DNA from: Lachnospiraceae bacterium
GTDB taxonomy: Bacteria > Bacillota_A > Clostridia > Lachnospirales > Lachnospiraceae
NCBI GenBank assembly: GCA_017958935.1
Contig: JAGDBR010000213.1
Location: 1-18,548, forward strand
Direction: 5' to 3'
Length of the DNA: 18,548 nt
In this document: positions 1 through 7,588 of the stretch, one piece after another
Layout of the letters: each line of letters opens with the position of its first letter
How positions within the stretch are numbered: the first letter of the stretch is position 1
Program-made: the position numbers and the translations under genes
Notes under the pieces: model-generated
Told to the model about the DNA's origin: nothing
Databases searched by the model: none
The model's input: only the letters and a program-made list of their open reading frames with translations

Positions 1-210
1 ATCGAAGCCCTGCTGTCGGATCTGAAGGAGCGCGAGCGCCAGGTCATCATCCTGCGCTTCGGCCTGGAAGACGGCCATCCGCGCACGCTCGAGGAAGTCG
101 GCAAGGAATTCAACGTCACGCGTGAGCGTATCCGCCAGATCGAGGCGAAGGCGCTCAGAAAGCTCAGGAACCCGGTGCGTTCGAAGCGCATCCGCGATTT
201 CCTGCAGTAA
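1..210 (+). CDS. rpoD: RNA polymerase primary sigma factor RpoD (SigA), C-terminal end only
   Basis: The frame is open from the window edge to a TAA stop and encodes the last 69 residues of a sigma-70 factor. It shows region 4: the [13 protein letters not shown] segment, then the region 4.2 helix-turn-helix ([28 protein letters not shown]) that reads the -35 promoter element, and the short basic tail ending RDFLQ typical of primary sigma factors. By family knowledge it directs RNA polymerase to housekeeping promoters, and the TTGACA/TATAAT-like promoters in this window fit that. The 5' part lies outside the window. queH starts 14 bases after the stop, so the two are probably co-transcribed. 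Identification is secure from region 4 alone; an alternative sigma factor is unlikely given the near-consensus 4.2 sequence. Confidence 0.96.
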   Translation: MEALLSDLKERERQVIILRFGLEDGHPRTLEEVGKEFNVTRERIRQIEAKALRKLRNPVRSKRIRDFLQ

Positions 211-224
211 GAAACGCAGCAAGG

Positions 225-848
225 ATGAATCCGCGGAACTACGGGAAAGAACTGGACGAGATCATAAAAGGGTTGGAGAGAACGCCAACCCTTTTATTGC
301 ATGCCTGCTGCGCGCCGTGCTCGAGCTACGTGCTGGAGTACCTGTCGCAGTACTTCGAGATCACGCTGTTCTATTACAATCCGAACATCGCGGAGGAAGC
401 CGAGTACCGGCTCCGCGTGTCGGAGGCGCGGCGCCTTCTGTCGGAAATGGATTTGAAGCATCCGGCGCATTTCCTGGAAGGGAAGTATGAGCCCGAAAGG
501 TTCCTGGAAGCCGTCAAGGGGCTCGAAAAAGAGCCGGAAGGCGGCGCGCGCTGTGCGGTCTGCTTCCGGCTGCGGCTTGAGGAAGCGGCGAAGGAAGCGG
601 CGAAGGGCGGTTATGATTTCTTCACGACGACGCTGACGATCTCGCCGCTGAAGAACGCGCCGTTATTGAACGCGATCGGGGAAAAGGCCGCCGCAGGAGC
701 GGGCCTGGCCTGGCTGCCATCCGATTTCAAGAAAAAGGGCGGCTATCAGAGGAGCATCGAACTGTCGAAGGAATACGGACTGTATCGGCAGGATTACTGC
801 GGGTGCGTCTTTTCGAAGCGCGGCGGGACGGAAGATAAAGGGGAGTGA
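225..848 (+). CDS. queH: Epoxyqueuosine reductase QueH (DUF208 family)
   Basis: The 207-residue protein carries the full QueH cysteine set: HACCAPCSS (Cys28, Cys29, Cys32), CAVC (Cys110, Cys113) and YCGCVFS (Cys192, Cys194). In characterised QueH proteins such cysteines bind a [4Fe-4S] cluster and a neighbouring iron. The family reduces epoxyqueuosine in tRNA to queuosine, the last step of modifying the wobble base of GUN-anticodon tRNAs, and replaces the unrelated QueG. The length is normal. The ATG at 225 fits the family N-terminus (NYGKELDEII before LLLHACC), although the AAGG just before it is too close to be a good ribosome binding site, so coupling to rpoD translation is possible. The alr ribosome binding site lies inside the end of this gene, indicating a joint transcript. 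Confidence 0.93.
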   Translation: MNPRNYGKELDEIIKGLERTPTLLLHACCAPCSSYVLEYLSQYFEITLFYYNPNIAEEAEYRLRVSEARRLLSEMDLKHPAHFLEGKYEPERFLEAVKGLEKEPEGGARCAVCFRLRLEEAAKEAAKGGYDFFTTTLTISPLKNAPLLNAIGEKAAAGAGLAWLPSDFKKKGGYQRSIELSKEYGLYRQDYCGCVFSKRGGTEDKGE

Positions 849-849
849 C

Positions 850-2082
850 ATGCAGGCAGGATTTGAACGCGTCTACGCGGAGATCGACCTGAACCGGGTC
901 CGGCAGAATCTCGTGTCGGTCTCGAAGAACATGACGGCAGGCTTAAGCGGGCGAAAACAGGAATTCGTCTGCGTCGTGAAGGCGGACGCCTACGGACACG
1001 GCGCGGCGGCGATCGCACGCTTCATCGAGGAAGAAGTCGCGGAGGACGGCGTGCGCGCGCACGGCGAGACCGTCCCGGTCTGGGGCTTTGCGGTCGCGAC
1101 GGCCGAAGAAGGCATCGAGCTCAGGCTCGCGGGCATCTGCAAGCCCGTCCTTCTGCTGGGCTTCGTCCCGGCCTCCCGTTATGCCGAAATGATCGAATAC
1201 GGGATCCGCATCCCGCTGTTCGAGGCGGAGCGCATCCGCGCGTTCGATCAGGCGGCGGAAAGCCTCGGGAAAAAGGGCCTGTTCCACGTCGCGGTCGATA
1301 CCGGGATGTCGCGGATCGGGCTGACGCCCGATGAACGCGGCCTTGAGACCGTCCGGGAAGCGCTGGCCTGCCCGCACGTGGAAGCGGAAGGCATCTTCAC
1401 GCATCTTGCGACGGCGGACATGCCCGACAACGCGGGCTCGTTCGTGCAGATCGAGCGGTTCCGGAGCTTCGTGAAGCTCCTGCAGGAGAACGGCATCGAC
1501 ATCCCGTTCAAGCATTACGCCAATTCGGCGGCGACGGTCTACGGCATGTATCGCAATGATTCCGATCTCTGCCGTCTGGGCATCTCGCTCTACGGCCTCC
1601 CGGCTTCGGAAGCGATCGCCGCAGAGACGCCCGAGGTGAAGCCGGTCATGTCTCTCTACAGCCAGGTCATGTATGTGAAGGACGTGCCCGCGGGCACGCC
1701 GGTCGGCTACGGCGCGCTGTTCGTGACAGACAGGCCCTCGCGCATCGCGACCGTCTCGGTCGGCTACGCGGACGGCTATCCGCGCGGCCTGTCGAACAAG
1801 GCGGACGTCCTGATCCGCGGCGTGCGGTGCCCGGTCGTCGGCCGCGTCTGCATGGACATCATCATGGTCGACGTGACGAAGCTCGGCCTCGGCAGCCGGA
1901 ATCCGGTGCGCGAAGAGGACCGCGTCACGCTGATCGGGCGGGACGGGGACGAAGAGATCACCGTCTGCGAGCTCGCGTCCCTTGCGGACCGGTTCTACTA
2001 CGAGCTGCCGTGTCTGATCACGAAGCGCGTGCCCCGGGTATATATCAGGAAGATCGAAGAGCAGGACAGTAAAAAAAGTTGA
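850..2082 (+). CDS. alr: Alanine racemase (PLP-dependent)
   Basis: The 410-residue protein is a complete fold-type III alanine racemase that interconverts L- and D-alanine for peptidoglycan. Lys44 in VCVVKADAYGHGA is the PLP Schiff-base lysine. Tyr287 in VGYGALF is the expected second catalytic base, and Tyr306 in VSVGYADGYPRG follows 19 residues later, the same spacing as in Geobacillus Alr. The C-terminal beta domain shows VVGRVCMDIIMVDVT and ends ELPCLITKRVPRVY, both typical. The ATG sits one base after the queH stop, with AAGGGGAG overlapping that stop as ribosome binding site, so translation is probably coupled to queH. A short insertion around residues 64-72 (VAEDGVRAHGETVPV) makes the N-terminal domain slightly long. 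No terminator is visible after the gene; the rpsT promoter follows at once. Confidence 0.97.
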   Translation: MQAGFERVYAEIDLNRVRQNLVSVSKNMTAGLSGRKQEFVCVVKADAYGHGAAAIARFIEEEVAEDGVRAHGETVPVWGFAVATAEEGIELRLAGICKPVLLLGFVPASRYAEMIEYGIRIPLFEAERIRAFDQAAESLGKKGLFHVAVDTGMSRIGLTPDERGLETVREALACPHVEAEGIFTHLATADMPDNAGSFVQIERFRSFVKLLQENGIDIPFKHYANSAATVYGMYRNDSDLCRLGISLYGLPASEAIAAETPEVKPVMSLYSQVMYVKDVPAGTPVGYGALFVTDRPSRIATVSVGYADGYPRGLSNKADVLIRGVRCPVVGRVCMDIIMVDVTKLGLGSRNPVREEDRVTLIGRDGDEEITVCELASLADRFYYELPCLITKRVPRVYIRKIEEQDSKKS

Positions 2083-2090
2083 AATTCCGC

Positions 2091-2118
2091 TTGACTTTTC
2101 AAATGATTCTGTTATGAT
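2091..2118 (+). promoter_or_regulatory. Promoter of rpsT
   Basis: TTGACT at 2091-2096 and TATGAT at 2113-2118 are separated by 16 bases, a good match to the primary sigma factor consensus. It lies just after alr and reads into a leader of about 100 bases before rpsT. Confidence 0.8.
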
Positions 2119-2124
2119 GTACGA

Positions 2125-2221
2125 GTATGTTTGCGCCCCTGCCAACGTGTCTCGGCGGGACGTGACGGGTATACGGGAACCCTCTGCCCCTTATATCCAA
2201 TAAAATATACGGAGGTGCCGA
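2125..2221 (+). promoter_or_regulatory. rpsT 5' leader with possible alternative pairings
   Basis: The roughly 95-base leader is long for a one-gene transcript. GTATA at 2169-2173 can pair with TATAC at 2206-2210, directly against the GGAGG ribosome binding site (2211-2215). A competing local stem can form from GGGT (2167-2170) and ACCC (2179-2182), which uses some of the same bases. Ribosomal protein leaders often mediate autogenous control, so this is a candidate, but the pairings are short and I recognise no named motif. Confidence 0.35.
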
Positions 2222-2485
2222 ATGGCAAACATCAAATCTGCTAAAAAGCGTGTTTTGATCACCAAAACCAGGACCGAGAGAAACAAGGCCGTCAAGTCTG
2301 AAGTGAAGACCTACGTGAAGAAGGTCTACGAAGCGATCGCTTCCGGTGATAAGGCTGCTGCGGAAGCTGCTTTGAAAGAAGCCACGATCAAGCTTGACAA
2401 GGCTGCGACGAAGGGCGTGTACCACAGGAACACCGCTTCCCGCAAGATCGGTCGTTTAGCAAAAGCAGTCAATGCTATGGCATAA
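2222..2485 (+). CDS. rpsT: 30S ribosomal protein S20
   Basis: This 87-residue, lysine/alanine-rich protein starts MANIKSAKKRVLITKTRTERNKAVKS and ends NTASRKIGRLAKAVNAMA, which is S20 along its whole length. S20 is a primary binder of 16S rRNA that acts early in 30S assembly. The start is fixed by GGAGG seven bases upstream. Codon use is less GC-biased than the neighbours (GCT, AAA, TCT), as expected for a highly expressed gene. It forms its own transcription unit, with promoter at 2091 and two terminators downstream. Confidence 0.98.
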   Translation: MANIKSAKKRVLITKTRTERNKAVKSEVKTYVKKVYEAIASGDKAAAEAALKEATIKLDKAATKGVYHRNTASRKIGRLAKAVNAMA

Positions 2486-2493
2486 ATAAGAGA

Positions 2494-2525
2494 CCCCGGC
2501 TGTCCGACAAGGCGCCGGGGCCTTT
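2494..2525 (+). terminator. First terminator after rpsT
   Basis: CCCCGGC at 2494-2500 pairs perfectly with GCCGGGG at 2514-2520 and is followed by CCTTTTA. It is an intrinsic terminator with a modest T tract. Confidence 0.8.
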
Positions 2526-2532
2526 TATCGTA

Positions 2533-2564
2533 AGCCGGTCCGCCTGATCGCGGGCCGGCTTTTT
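2533..2564 (+). terminator. Second, tandem terminator after rpsT
   Basis: AGCCGGTCC (2533-2541) pairs with GGGCCGGCT (2552-2560) in a 9-bp stem with one G-U pair, followed directly by TTTT. It lies 12 bases beyond the first terminator, making a back-up pair that insulates the next unit from strong rpsT transcription. Confidence 0.75.
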
Positions 2565-2623
2565 GACGTCCTGCGTACGTCGGGCGTTTCCCGGAGCGCC
2601 GGTCTTCTTTGTGCCGTTTGTCC

Positions 2624-2652
2624 TTGAAAAAGGAGCCGTTTGCATATATAAT
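2624..2652 (+). promoter_or_regulatory. Promoter of the flavin-reductase-like/ybaK/DUF512/der/plsY unit
   Basis: TTGAAA at 2624-2629 and a perfect TATAAT at 2647-2652 are spaced by 17 bases. The predicted transcript starts near 2659. A small hairpin (CCGGCG 2668-2673 / TGCCGG 2678-2683) then ends just before the GAGGAG ribosome binding site. Confidence 0.8.
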
Positions 2653-2699
2653 ATAAACAAGTATGACCCGGCGTACATGCCGGAAAGAGGAGATTCAAA

Positions 2700-3638
2700 A
2701 TGAGCAGTTTTGAGAATTTGCGAATCGTTGATAACTTTTATCAGACCTCTTTGTTTTTCCCGATGCCCACAGTTATCATCAGCACGCTTTGCGATGACGG
2801 CAGCACTTCCTGCGGTCCCTACAGCCTGGTCCAGCCTTACTACGTGGCCGGAAAGGATTTCTACGCGATGCTCCTGTCGTGCCGCAACTCGTCGAACACG
2901 GCGCAGCACATCTTAAAGAACGGCAAGTGCGCGATCAATTTCATCCCGGACAAGCCGAAATACTTCAAGGAAGCCGTCAAGCTTTCCTGGCCGGGCGACA
3001 CGCCGGCGGAGAAAATGCCGCGCTTCAACATGCACCTCGAGAAGAGCATGATCGAGGAAGAGACCGGCGAAAAGCGCCCGATGGTCCTGTCGGACGCGAT
3101 CGAGGTCATTGAATGCACCTGGGTGCGCGAGCTGGACAACGCGGACCGGGACAAGCCCGGCGAGCTGAACGGCTACGAGCCGCCTTATCATGATTTTAAC
3201 GGCATCACGTCGAAATTCGGCGCTCATTTCATCCTGAAGATCGACCGGATCCTGATGAAGAAGAAATACGCCGACGCGATCATCCGCGGCGTGAAGGCGT
3301 CGGACTTCCCGGCCCTTCCGGTCGATTACGGCTACAGAGACAGCAAGAACTTCTGGTTCCATAAAAAGGCGCGCATGCGCGCGGAGCTGCTGCCGGTGCG
3401 CGAAGCGTCCCTGGCCTCCGTCCGGTACGCGGCCGACCGCGCCGACGACAAAGTCAAATTCACGGACGACGCTTTGAAGATGATCCTGAACGTGCCGCGC
3501 GTCTTCCTGCCGCTCGTTTTAAAGGGCTGCGTGGACTGGGCGAAAGAGAACGGCGTCGAGCTCATCACCGCGAAGGAGATGCAGATCATCAACGACAAGC
3601 GGGCGAAGGAAAAAGCCGACAAGAACAAAGGCAAGTAA
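2700..3638 (+). CDS. Flavin-reductase-like FMN-binding split-barrel protein with a PCP_red-like C-terminal tail
   Basis: The 312-residue protein opens with a flavin-reductase-like split barrel (about residues 12-190). Markers are PTVIISTLCDDGSTSCGPYSLVQP at the start of the barrel, then MLLSCRNSSNTAQHILKNGKCAINF. Such domains bind FMN and either reduce flavin or act as small oxidoreductases in the cytoplasm. After a linker, residues 253-300 (KFTDDALKMILNVPRVFLPLVLKGCVDWAKENGVELIT) resemble the PCP_red fold known from the C-terminus of light-independent protochlorophyllide reductase subunit B and from stand-alone or fused redox-associated copies. I infer this domain from its pattern: the W/F-x-x-x-A-L start, VPxxxxxxV, and a helix ending in an xxxIT turn. 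The tail ends in a lysine-rich stretch. Substrate is unknown. The GAGGAG ribosome binding site fixes the start. It is first in the unit that runs to plsY. Confidence 0.8.
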   Translation: MSSFENLRIVDNFYQTSLFFPMPTVIISTLCDDGSTSCGPYSLVQPYYVAGKDFYAMLLSCRNSSNTAQHILKNGKCAINFIPDKPKYFKEAVKLSWPGDTPAEKMPRFNMHLEKSMIEEETGEKRPMVLSDAIEVIECTWVRELDNADRDKPGELNGYEPPYHDFNGITSKFGAHFILKIDRILMKKKYADAIIRGVKASDFPALPVDYGYRDSKNFWFHKKARMRAELLPVREASLASVRYAADRADDKVKFTDDALKMILNVPRVFLPLVLKGCVDWAKENGVELITAKEMQIINDKRAKEKADKNKGK

Positions 3639-3693
3639 CGCCTGATAAGGACAGCGCGCGGAAGGATCCGCGCCTGCATAAAAGGAGCGGTCC

Positions 3694-4176
3694 ATGGCGG
3701 ACAAGTCTGCTGAAAAAACGAATGTGATGCGCCTTCTCGACCAGAAGAAGATCGCGTACGACTGGCACCGCCTGGAAGGCGCGGAAGGCCTGACCGGCGT
3801 GCAGATCGCACAGCGTCTCGGCCTGGACCCGTCCTGCGGCTTCAAGACGCTCGTGACGGAAGCGGCGTCGAAGAAGTATTACGTCTTCATCGTACCGGTC
3901 GCCATGGAGCTGGACCTGAAGAAGGCCGCGAAGGTCACGCACGAAAAATGGATCGAGATGATCCCGCAGAAGGAACTGCTGCCGCTCACGGGCTACGTGC
4001 ACGGCGGCTGCTCGCCGATCGGCATGAAGAAGCGTTTTCCGGCCTTCATCCACGAAAGCGCCGCGTCTTTCCCGGCGATCCGCATCAGCGGCGGGAAGGT
4101 CGGCGTCCAGGTGGAATTAAGCCTTGCGGATCTGAAGAAAATGGTCCCGGTCACGGAAGCCGACATCGCCTCCTGA
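3694..4176 (+). CDS. ybaK: Cys-tRNA(Pro)/Cys-tRNA(Cys) deacylase, YbaK/EbsC family
   Basis: This 160-residue protein matches the YbaK/EbsC (INS superfamily) editing domain over its full length. Visible features are the N-terminal helix with NVMRLLDQKKIAYDWHRL, the conserved Lys51 in GFKTLVT, YVFIVPVAMELDLKKAAKV, and the GGCSPIG loop (residues 104-110). By family knowledge the enzyme hydrolyses Cys mis-attached to tRNA-Pro, acting in trans with prolyl-tRNA synthetase. The start is supported by AAAGGAG eight bases upstream. The 55-base gap from the previous gene holds a perfect GCGCGG/CCGCGC hairpin (3656-3673) without a T tract, so it is not a terminator and the genes are probably co-transcribed. 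DUF512 begins 7 bases after its stop. Confidence 0.93.
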   Translation: MADKSAEKTNVMRLLDQKKIAYDWHRLEGAEGLTGVQIAQRLGLDPSCGFKTLVTEAASKKYYVFIVPVAMELDLKKAAKVTHEKWIEMIPQKELLPLTGYVHGGCSPIGMKKRFPAFIHESAASFPAIRISGGKVGVQVELSLADLKKMVPVTEADIAS

Positions 4177-4183
4177 GGTCTTT

Positions 4184-5596
4184 ATGGAGCACAGAATCAT
4201 CAAAACCGAAGAAGGCTCGATCGCCGAAGAACTGGGCATCGGCCCCGGAGACGTGCTCGTGTCGGTCAACGACACGCCGATCGAGGACGTGTTCGATTTC
4301 CGGATGTGGGAAGACAGCGAGGAACTGACGCTGCTCGTCCGGAAGCCGGACGGGGAAGAGTGGGAGCTCGAGATCGAAAAGGACGCGGACGAAGAACTCG
4401 GCCTCGTGTTCGAGAACGATCTGATGAGCGACTACCGCGGGTGCACGAACGCATGCATTTTCTGCTTCATCGACCAGATGCCGCCGGGCATGCGCGGTAC
4501 GCTCTACTTTAAGGACGACGACTCGCGCCTGTCCTTTTTGCAGGGCAATTACATCACGCTCACGAACATGAAGCAGGAGGACGTGGACCGTATCTGCCGC
4601 TACCATATGGAGCCGATGAACATTTCGGTCCATACGACGGAGCCGGAGCTCCGCTGCATGATGCTGCACAACCGGTTCGCGGGCGAGAAACTGAAGTTCC
4701 TGCAGGACTTTTACGATGCGGGCATCACGATGAACGCGCAGATCGTCCTGTGCAAGGGCGTGAACGACGGCGCGCATCTTGAGCGCACGGTACGCGACCT
4801 GTTCGCGTACGCGCCGTGCATGCAGTCGCTGTCGGTCGTGCCGGTCGGGCTGACGAAGTACCGGGAAGGCCTGTATCCGCTGGAACCTTTCACGAAGGAA
4901 GACGCGGAACACGTGATCGACCTGATCGAAACGCTGCAGCGGGAAGCCGCGGAGCGCTTCGGCCTGCACTTCGTGCACGCGTCGGACGAATGGTACATCC
5001 TCGCGGAGCGCGATTTCCCGGAAGAAGAGCGCTACGACGGCTACCTGCAGCTCGAGAACGGCGTCGGCATGGCGCGCTCCCTGTTCACGGACGCCGAAGC
5101 CGTGCTGGAGGAGGAAGATTCGCCGCACGCGGCCCGTCGGCAAAAGAGTGCCCGTAAAACGCACAAAAAGCCGCTTTTTAAGCAGGCGACCTTCGCGACG
5201 GGCGTTCTTGCGAAACCGCTGCTCGAGACCGTCAGAGCGATGGTTTTGAAGCAATACGGGGCAGATGCGCTGCCTGACAGCCGGATCGTCGCGATCCGGA
5301 ACGATTTCTTCGGCGAACAGGTGACCGTCGCGGGCCTCGTGACCGGACAGGATCTGTTGAAGCAGCTGAAGGGGCGGGACCTCGGCGACGTGCTGTTCCT
5401 GCCGAACGTCATGTTCCGGTCGGGCGAAGAGGTCTTCCTGGACGACCTGACGAAGACGGACGTCGAAAGAGAACTGCAAGTGCCGGTCGCCGTTCTGAAA
5501 GGCGGCGCCGAAGCCCTGGTGCACGCGCTGACGGGGACGCTGACGGAAGCGGACATCGACCTGACGCACGGAAGATACGAACTGAAAGACATTTGA
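4184..5596 (+). CDS. DUF512 family radical-SAM protein with N-terminal PDZ-like domain
   Basis: The 470-residue protein has the DUF512 layout. A PDZ-like segment (residues 4-66, with [29 protein letters not shown]) precedes a radical-SAM-type core with Cys87, Cys91 and Cys94 in CTNACIFC, the canonical CxxxCxxC spacing for a [4Fe-4S] cluster. The family stretches [24 protein letters not shown] and GNYITLTN follow, and the DUF512 half begins near residue 215. The family is conserved in Clostridia and often sits beside der, as here, but I know of no settled reaction, so I give none. Charged residues 304-330 form a likely disordered linker before the conserved C-terminal part ([12 protein letters not shown]...[22 protein letters not shown]). 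It begins 7 bases after ybaK; the TGAGGT at the ybaK stop is its ribosome binding site. der starts 16 bases after it. Confidence 0.93.
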   Translation: MEHRIIKTEEGSIAEELGIGPGDVLVSVNDTPIEDVFDFRMWEDSEELTLLVRKPDGEEWELEIEKDADEELGLVFENDLMSDYRGCTNACIFCFIDQMPPGMRGTLYFKDDDSRLSFLQGNYITLTNMKQEDVDRICRYHMEPMNISVHTTEPELRCMMLHNRFAGEKLKFLQDFYDAGITMNAQIVLCKGVNDGAHLERTVRDLFAYAPCMQSLSVVPVGLTKYREGLYPLEPFTKEDAEHVIDLIETLQREAAERFGLHFVHASDEWYILAERDFPEEERYDGYLQLENGVGMARSLFTDAEAVLEEEDSPHAARRQKSARKTHKKPLFKQATFATGVLAKPLLETVRAMVLKQYGADALPDSRIVAIRNDFFGEQVTVAGLVTGQDLLKQLKGRDLGDVLFLPNVMFRSGEEVFLDDLTKTDVERELQVPVAVLKGGAEALVHALTGTLTEADIDLTHGRYELKDI

Positions 5597-5612
5597 GAGA
5601 GGGACGGACTAT

Positions 5613-6935
5613 ATGAAACCGGTCGTTGCGATCGTCGGAAGACCGAACGTCGGAAAATCCACACTGTTCAACGCGCTCGCGGGGGAGAACATCGCGATCG
5701 TGCAGGATACCCCGGGCGTGACGCGGGACAGGATCTACGCGGACGCCACATGACTGGACCACAGCTTCACGCTGATCGACACCGGCGGCATCGAGCCGGA
5801 ATCGAAGGACGTGATCCTGTCCAGGATGCGTGAGCAGGCGGAGATCGCGATCTCCACCGCGGACGTGATCATTTTCCTCGTCGACTGCAAGCAGGGCCTG
5901 CAGGACGCGGATTCGAAGGTCGCGGACATGCTGCGGCGGGCGAACAAGCCCGTCGTCCTGGTCGTGAACAAAGCCGACAATTACCAGCGCGACATGGCCG
6001 ACGCCTATGAGTTCTACAATCTCGGCATCGGCGATCCGGTCCCGGTCTCGGCGATCTCGAAGAAGGGCCTCGGCGACATGCTGGACCGCGTCTGCGCGCA
6101 TTTCCCGTCGAACGAAGAAGAAGCGGAAGAGGACGAGCGTCCGCGCATCGCCGTGATCGGCAAGCCGAACGTCGGCAAGTCTTCTCTGGTGAACCGTCTT
6201 GCGAACGAGGAGCGCATGATCGTCTCCGACATCGCGGGCACGACGCGGGACGCGATCGACACCGTGATCACACGGAACGGGAAGGAATACGTCTTCATCG
6301 ACACGGCGGGCCTCCGCCGGAAGAACAAGATCAAAGAGGAGATCGAGCGCTTCTCGATCATCCGCGCCGTGACGGCCGTCGAACGGGCGGACGTCGTGCT
6401 GCTGATGATCGACGGGGACGAGGGCGTGACCGAACAGGACGCGAAGATCGCCGGGATCGCGCACGAGCGCGGCAAGGGCATGATCATTGCCGTGAACAAG
6501 TGGGACCTCGTCCGGAAGGACGACAAGACGATCTACCGCTTCACGGAAAAGGTGCGCGAGAAGCTCTCGTTCCTGCCGTACGCGGAGATCCTGTTCGTTT
6601 CGGTCAAGACCGGACAGCGCATCGACCGCATCTTCGAGACGATCGACATGGTCATCGCGAACCAGAACATGCGGATCGGCACGGGCGTGCTGAACGACAT
6701 CATCACGGACGCGGTCTCGATGCAGCAGCCGCCCTCGGACAAGGGCCGCCGGCTGAAGATCTTCTACGCGACGCAGGTCGCCGTGAAGCCGCCGTCGTTC
6801 GTCGTGTTCGTCAACGACAGGGAGCTGATGCACTTTTCGTATGTGCGCTATCTGGAGAACAAGATCAGGGAAGCTTTCGGATTCCGCGGCACGCCGCTGA
6901 AATTCATGATCCGTGAGCGCGGAGAGAAGGAATGA
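5613..6935 (+). CDS. der: Ribosome-assembly GTPase Der (EngA), interrupted by an in-frame TGA at codon 47
   Basis: Read from ATG 5613 to TGA 6933-6935, this frame gives 440 residues, the normal Der length, but codon 47 (5751-5753) is TGA. GTPase domain 1 has GRPNVGKS (9-16), the G2 segment [15 protein letters not shown] (56-59) and NKAD (119-122). Domain 2 has GKPNVGKS (183-190), DTAG (230-233) and NKWD (295-298). A KH-like C-terminal domain ends [10 protein letters not shown]. Der matures the 50S subunit and is normally essential. The flanking residues (IYADAT, then [12 protein letters not shown]) match clostridial Der, where the missing residue is Trp (TGG), so one G-to-A change explains the stop. 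A restart at GTG 5811 would lack the domain-1 P-loop and has no well-spaced ribosome binding site. Options are a sequence error, a recent nonsense mutation, or UGA readthrough as Trp. The gene overlaps plsY by four bases. Confidence 0.9.
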
Positions 6936-7570
6936 TAAGGTTTTTGTGCGTACTGGCAGGCTATGTTTTCGGCCTGTTCCAGACGGGTCATTTTTACGGG
7001 AAGCTGATCGGCGTGGACCTGCGGACGAAGGGCTCCGGGAACACGGGCGCGACGAACGCGCTCCGCGTGCTCGGCTTCAAGCACGCGTTCGTGATCTTTT
7101 TCTTCGACGCGCTGAAGGCGTTCATCCCGGTCTTCGCCGTGCGCCTGATCTTCCGCGGGCAGCCGCAGGAATTCGCCTACGCGGCATATGCCGCTTTCGG
7201 CGTGATCCTCGGCAATGACTTCCCGTTCTTCCTGAAGTTCAAGGGCGGGAAGGGCGTCGCCGCGACGGCCGGCTGGGTGCTGGCGATCGACTGGCGGCTG
7301 TGGCTCGTCTGCATGGCGTTCTTCTTCATCCTGGCCTTCGCGATCCGGTACGTCTCGCTGGCGTCGATGTCCGCGATGACGCTGATCCTGATCGGCTGCG
7401 TCGTGCTTGTTTTCACGGGGGCGATCCCTGTCGCGGGCCTTTACCGGTGGGAATTCCTCGGCCTCGTCTTCGTGATGTGGGCCCTGCTGGTCATCCGGCA
7501 CCGGGAAAACATCCAGCGGCTGCTGAAGGGCACGGAGAACCGGTTCGGAAAGAAAGGAAAAGGGCGGTAA
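6932..7570 (+). CDS. plsY: Acyl-phosphate:glycerol-3-phosphate acyltransferase PlsY
   Basis: The 212-residue, strongly hydrophobic membrane protein carries the three PlsY signature regions: SGNTGATN (35-42), KFKGGKGVA (102-110) and RHRENIQRLLKGTENR (189-204). It transfers an acyl group from acyl-phosphate to the sn-1 position of glycerol-3-phosphate, the first step of phospholipid synthesis in most Gram-positives, working with PlsX. About five membrane segments are expected (near 1-15, 50-72, 82-100, 118-140 and 142-188). One oddity is in the second motif: the usual GHxFP reads GNDFP, with Asn95 in place of His. Its ATGA overlap with der suggests translational coupling. A strong hairpin terminator follows 18 bases after the stop. 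Confidence 0.95.
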   Translation: MIRFLCVLAGYVFGLFQTGHFYGKLIGVDLRTKGSGNTGATNALRVLGFKHAFVIFFFDALKAFIPVFAVRLIFRGQPQEFAYAAYAAFGVILGNDFPFFLKFKGGKGVAATAGWVLAIDWRLWLVCMAFFFILAFAIRYVSLASMSAMTLILIGCVVLVFTGAIPVAGLYRWEFLGLVFVMWALLVIRHRENIQRLLKGTENRFGKKGKGR

Positions 7571-7588
7571 GCCGGAAGGCTGAACGGA

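Noticed and set aside
943..2145. A 400-residue open frame on the minus strand across alr
   Set aside because: It is antisense to a full-length alanine racemase with all catalytic residues. Its composition (Arg, Asp, His, Ala rich) is typical of shadow frames in GC-rich DNA.
3656..3673. A terminator between the flavin-reductase-like gene and ybaK
   Set aside because: The GCGCGG/CCGCGC hairpin has no T tract after it.
5751..5753. Selenocysteine insertion as the explanation of the der TGA
   Set aside because: The position is a conserved Trp in Der, no Cys or Sec is expected there, and no convincing stem-loop follows at bacterial SECIS distance.
4151..6833. Two minus-strand open frames of over 470 codons across DUF512 and der
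   Set aside because: Both are antisense to genes with clear motifs and lack any recognisable domain or ribosome binding site.
5613..6935. A genetic code in which UGA means Trp (table 4)
   Set aside because: Many genes here end at TGA exactly at the family C-terminus with the next gene starting immediately, so UGA is a stop in this genome.
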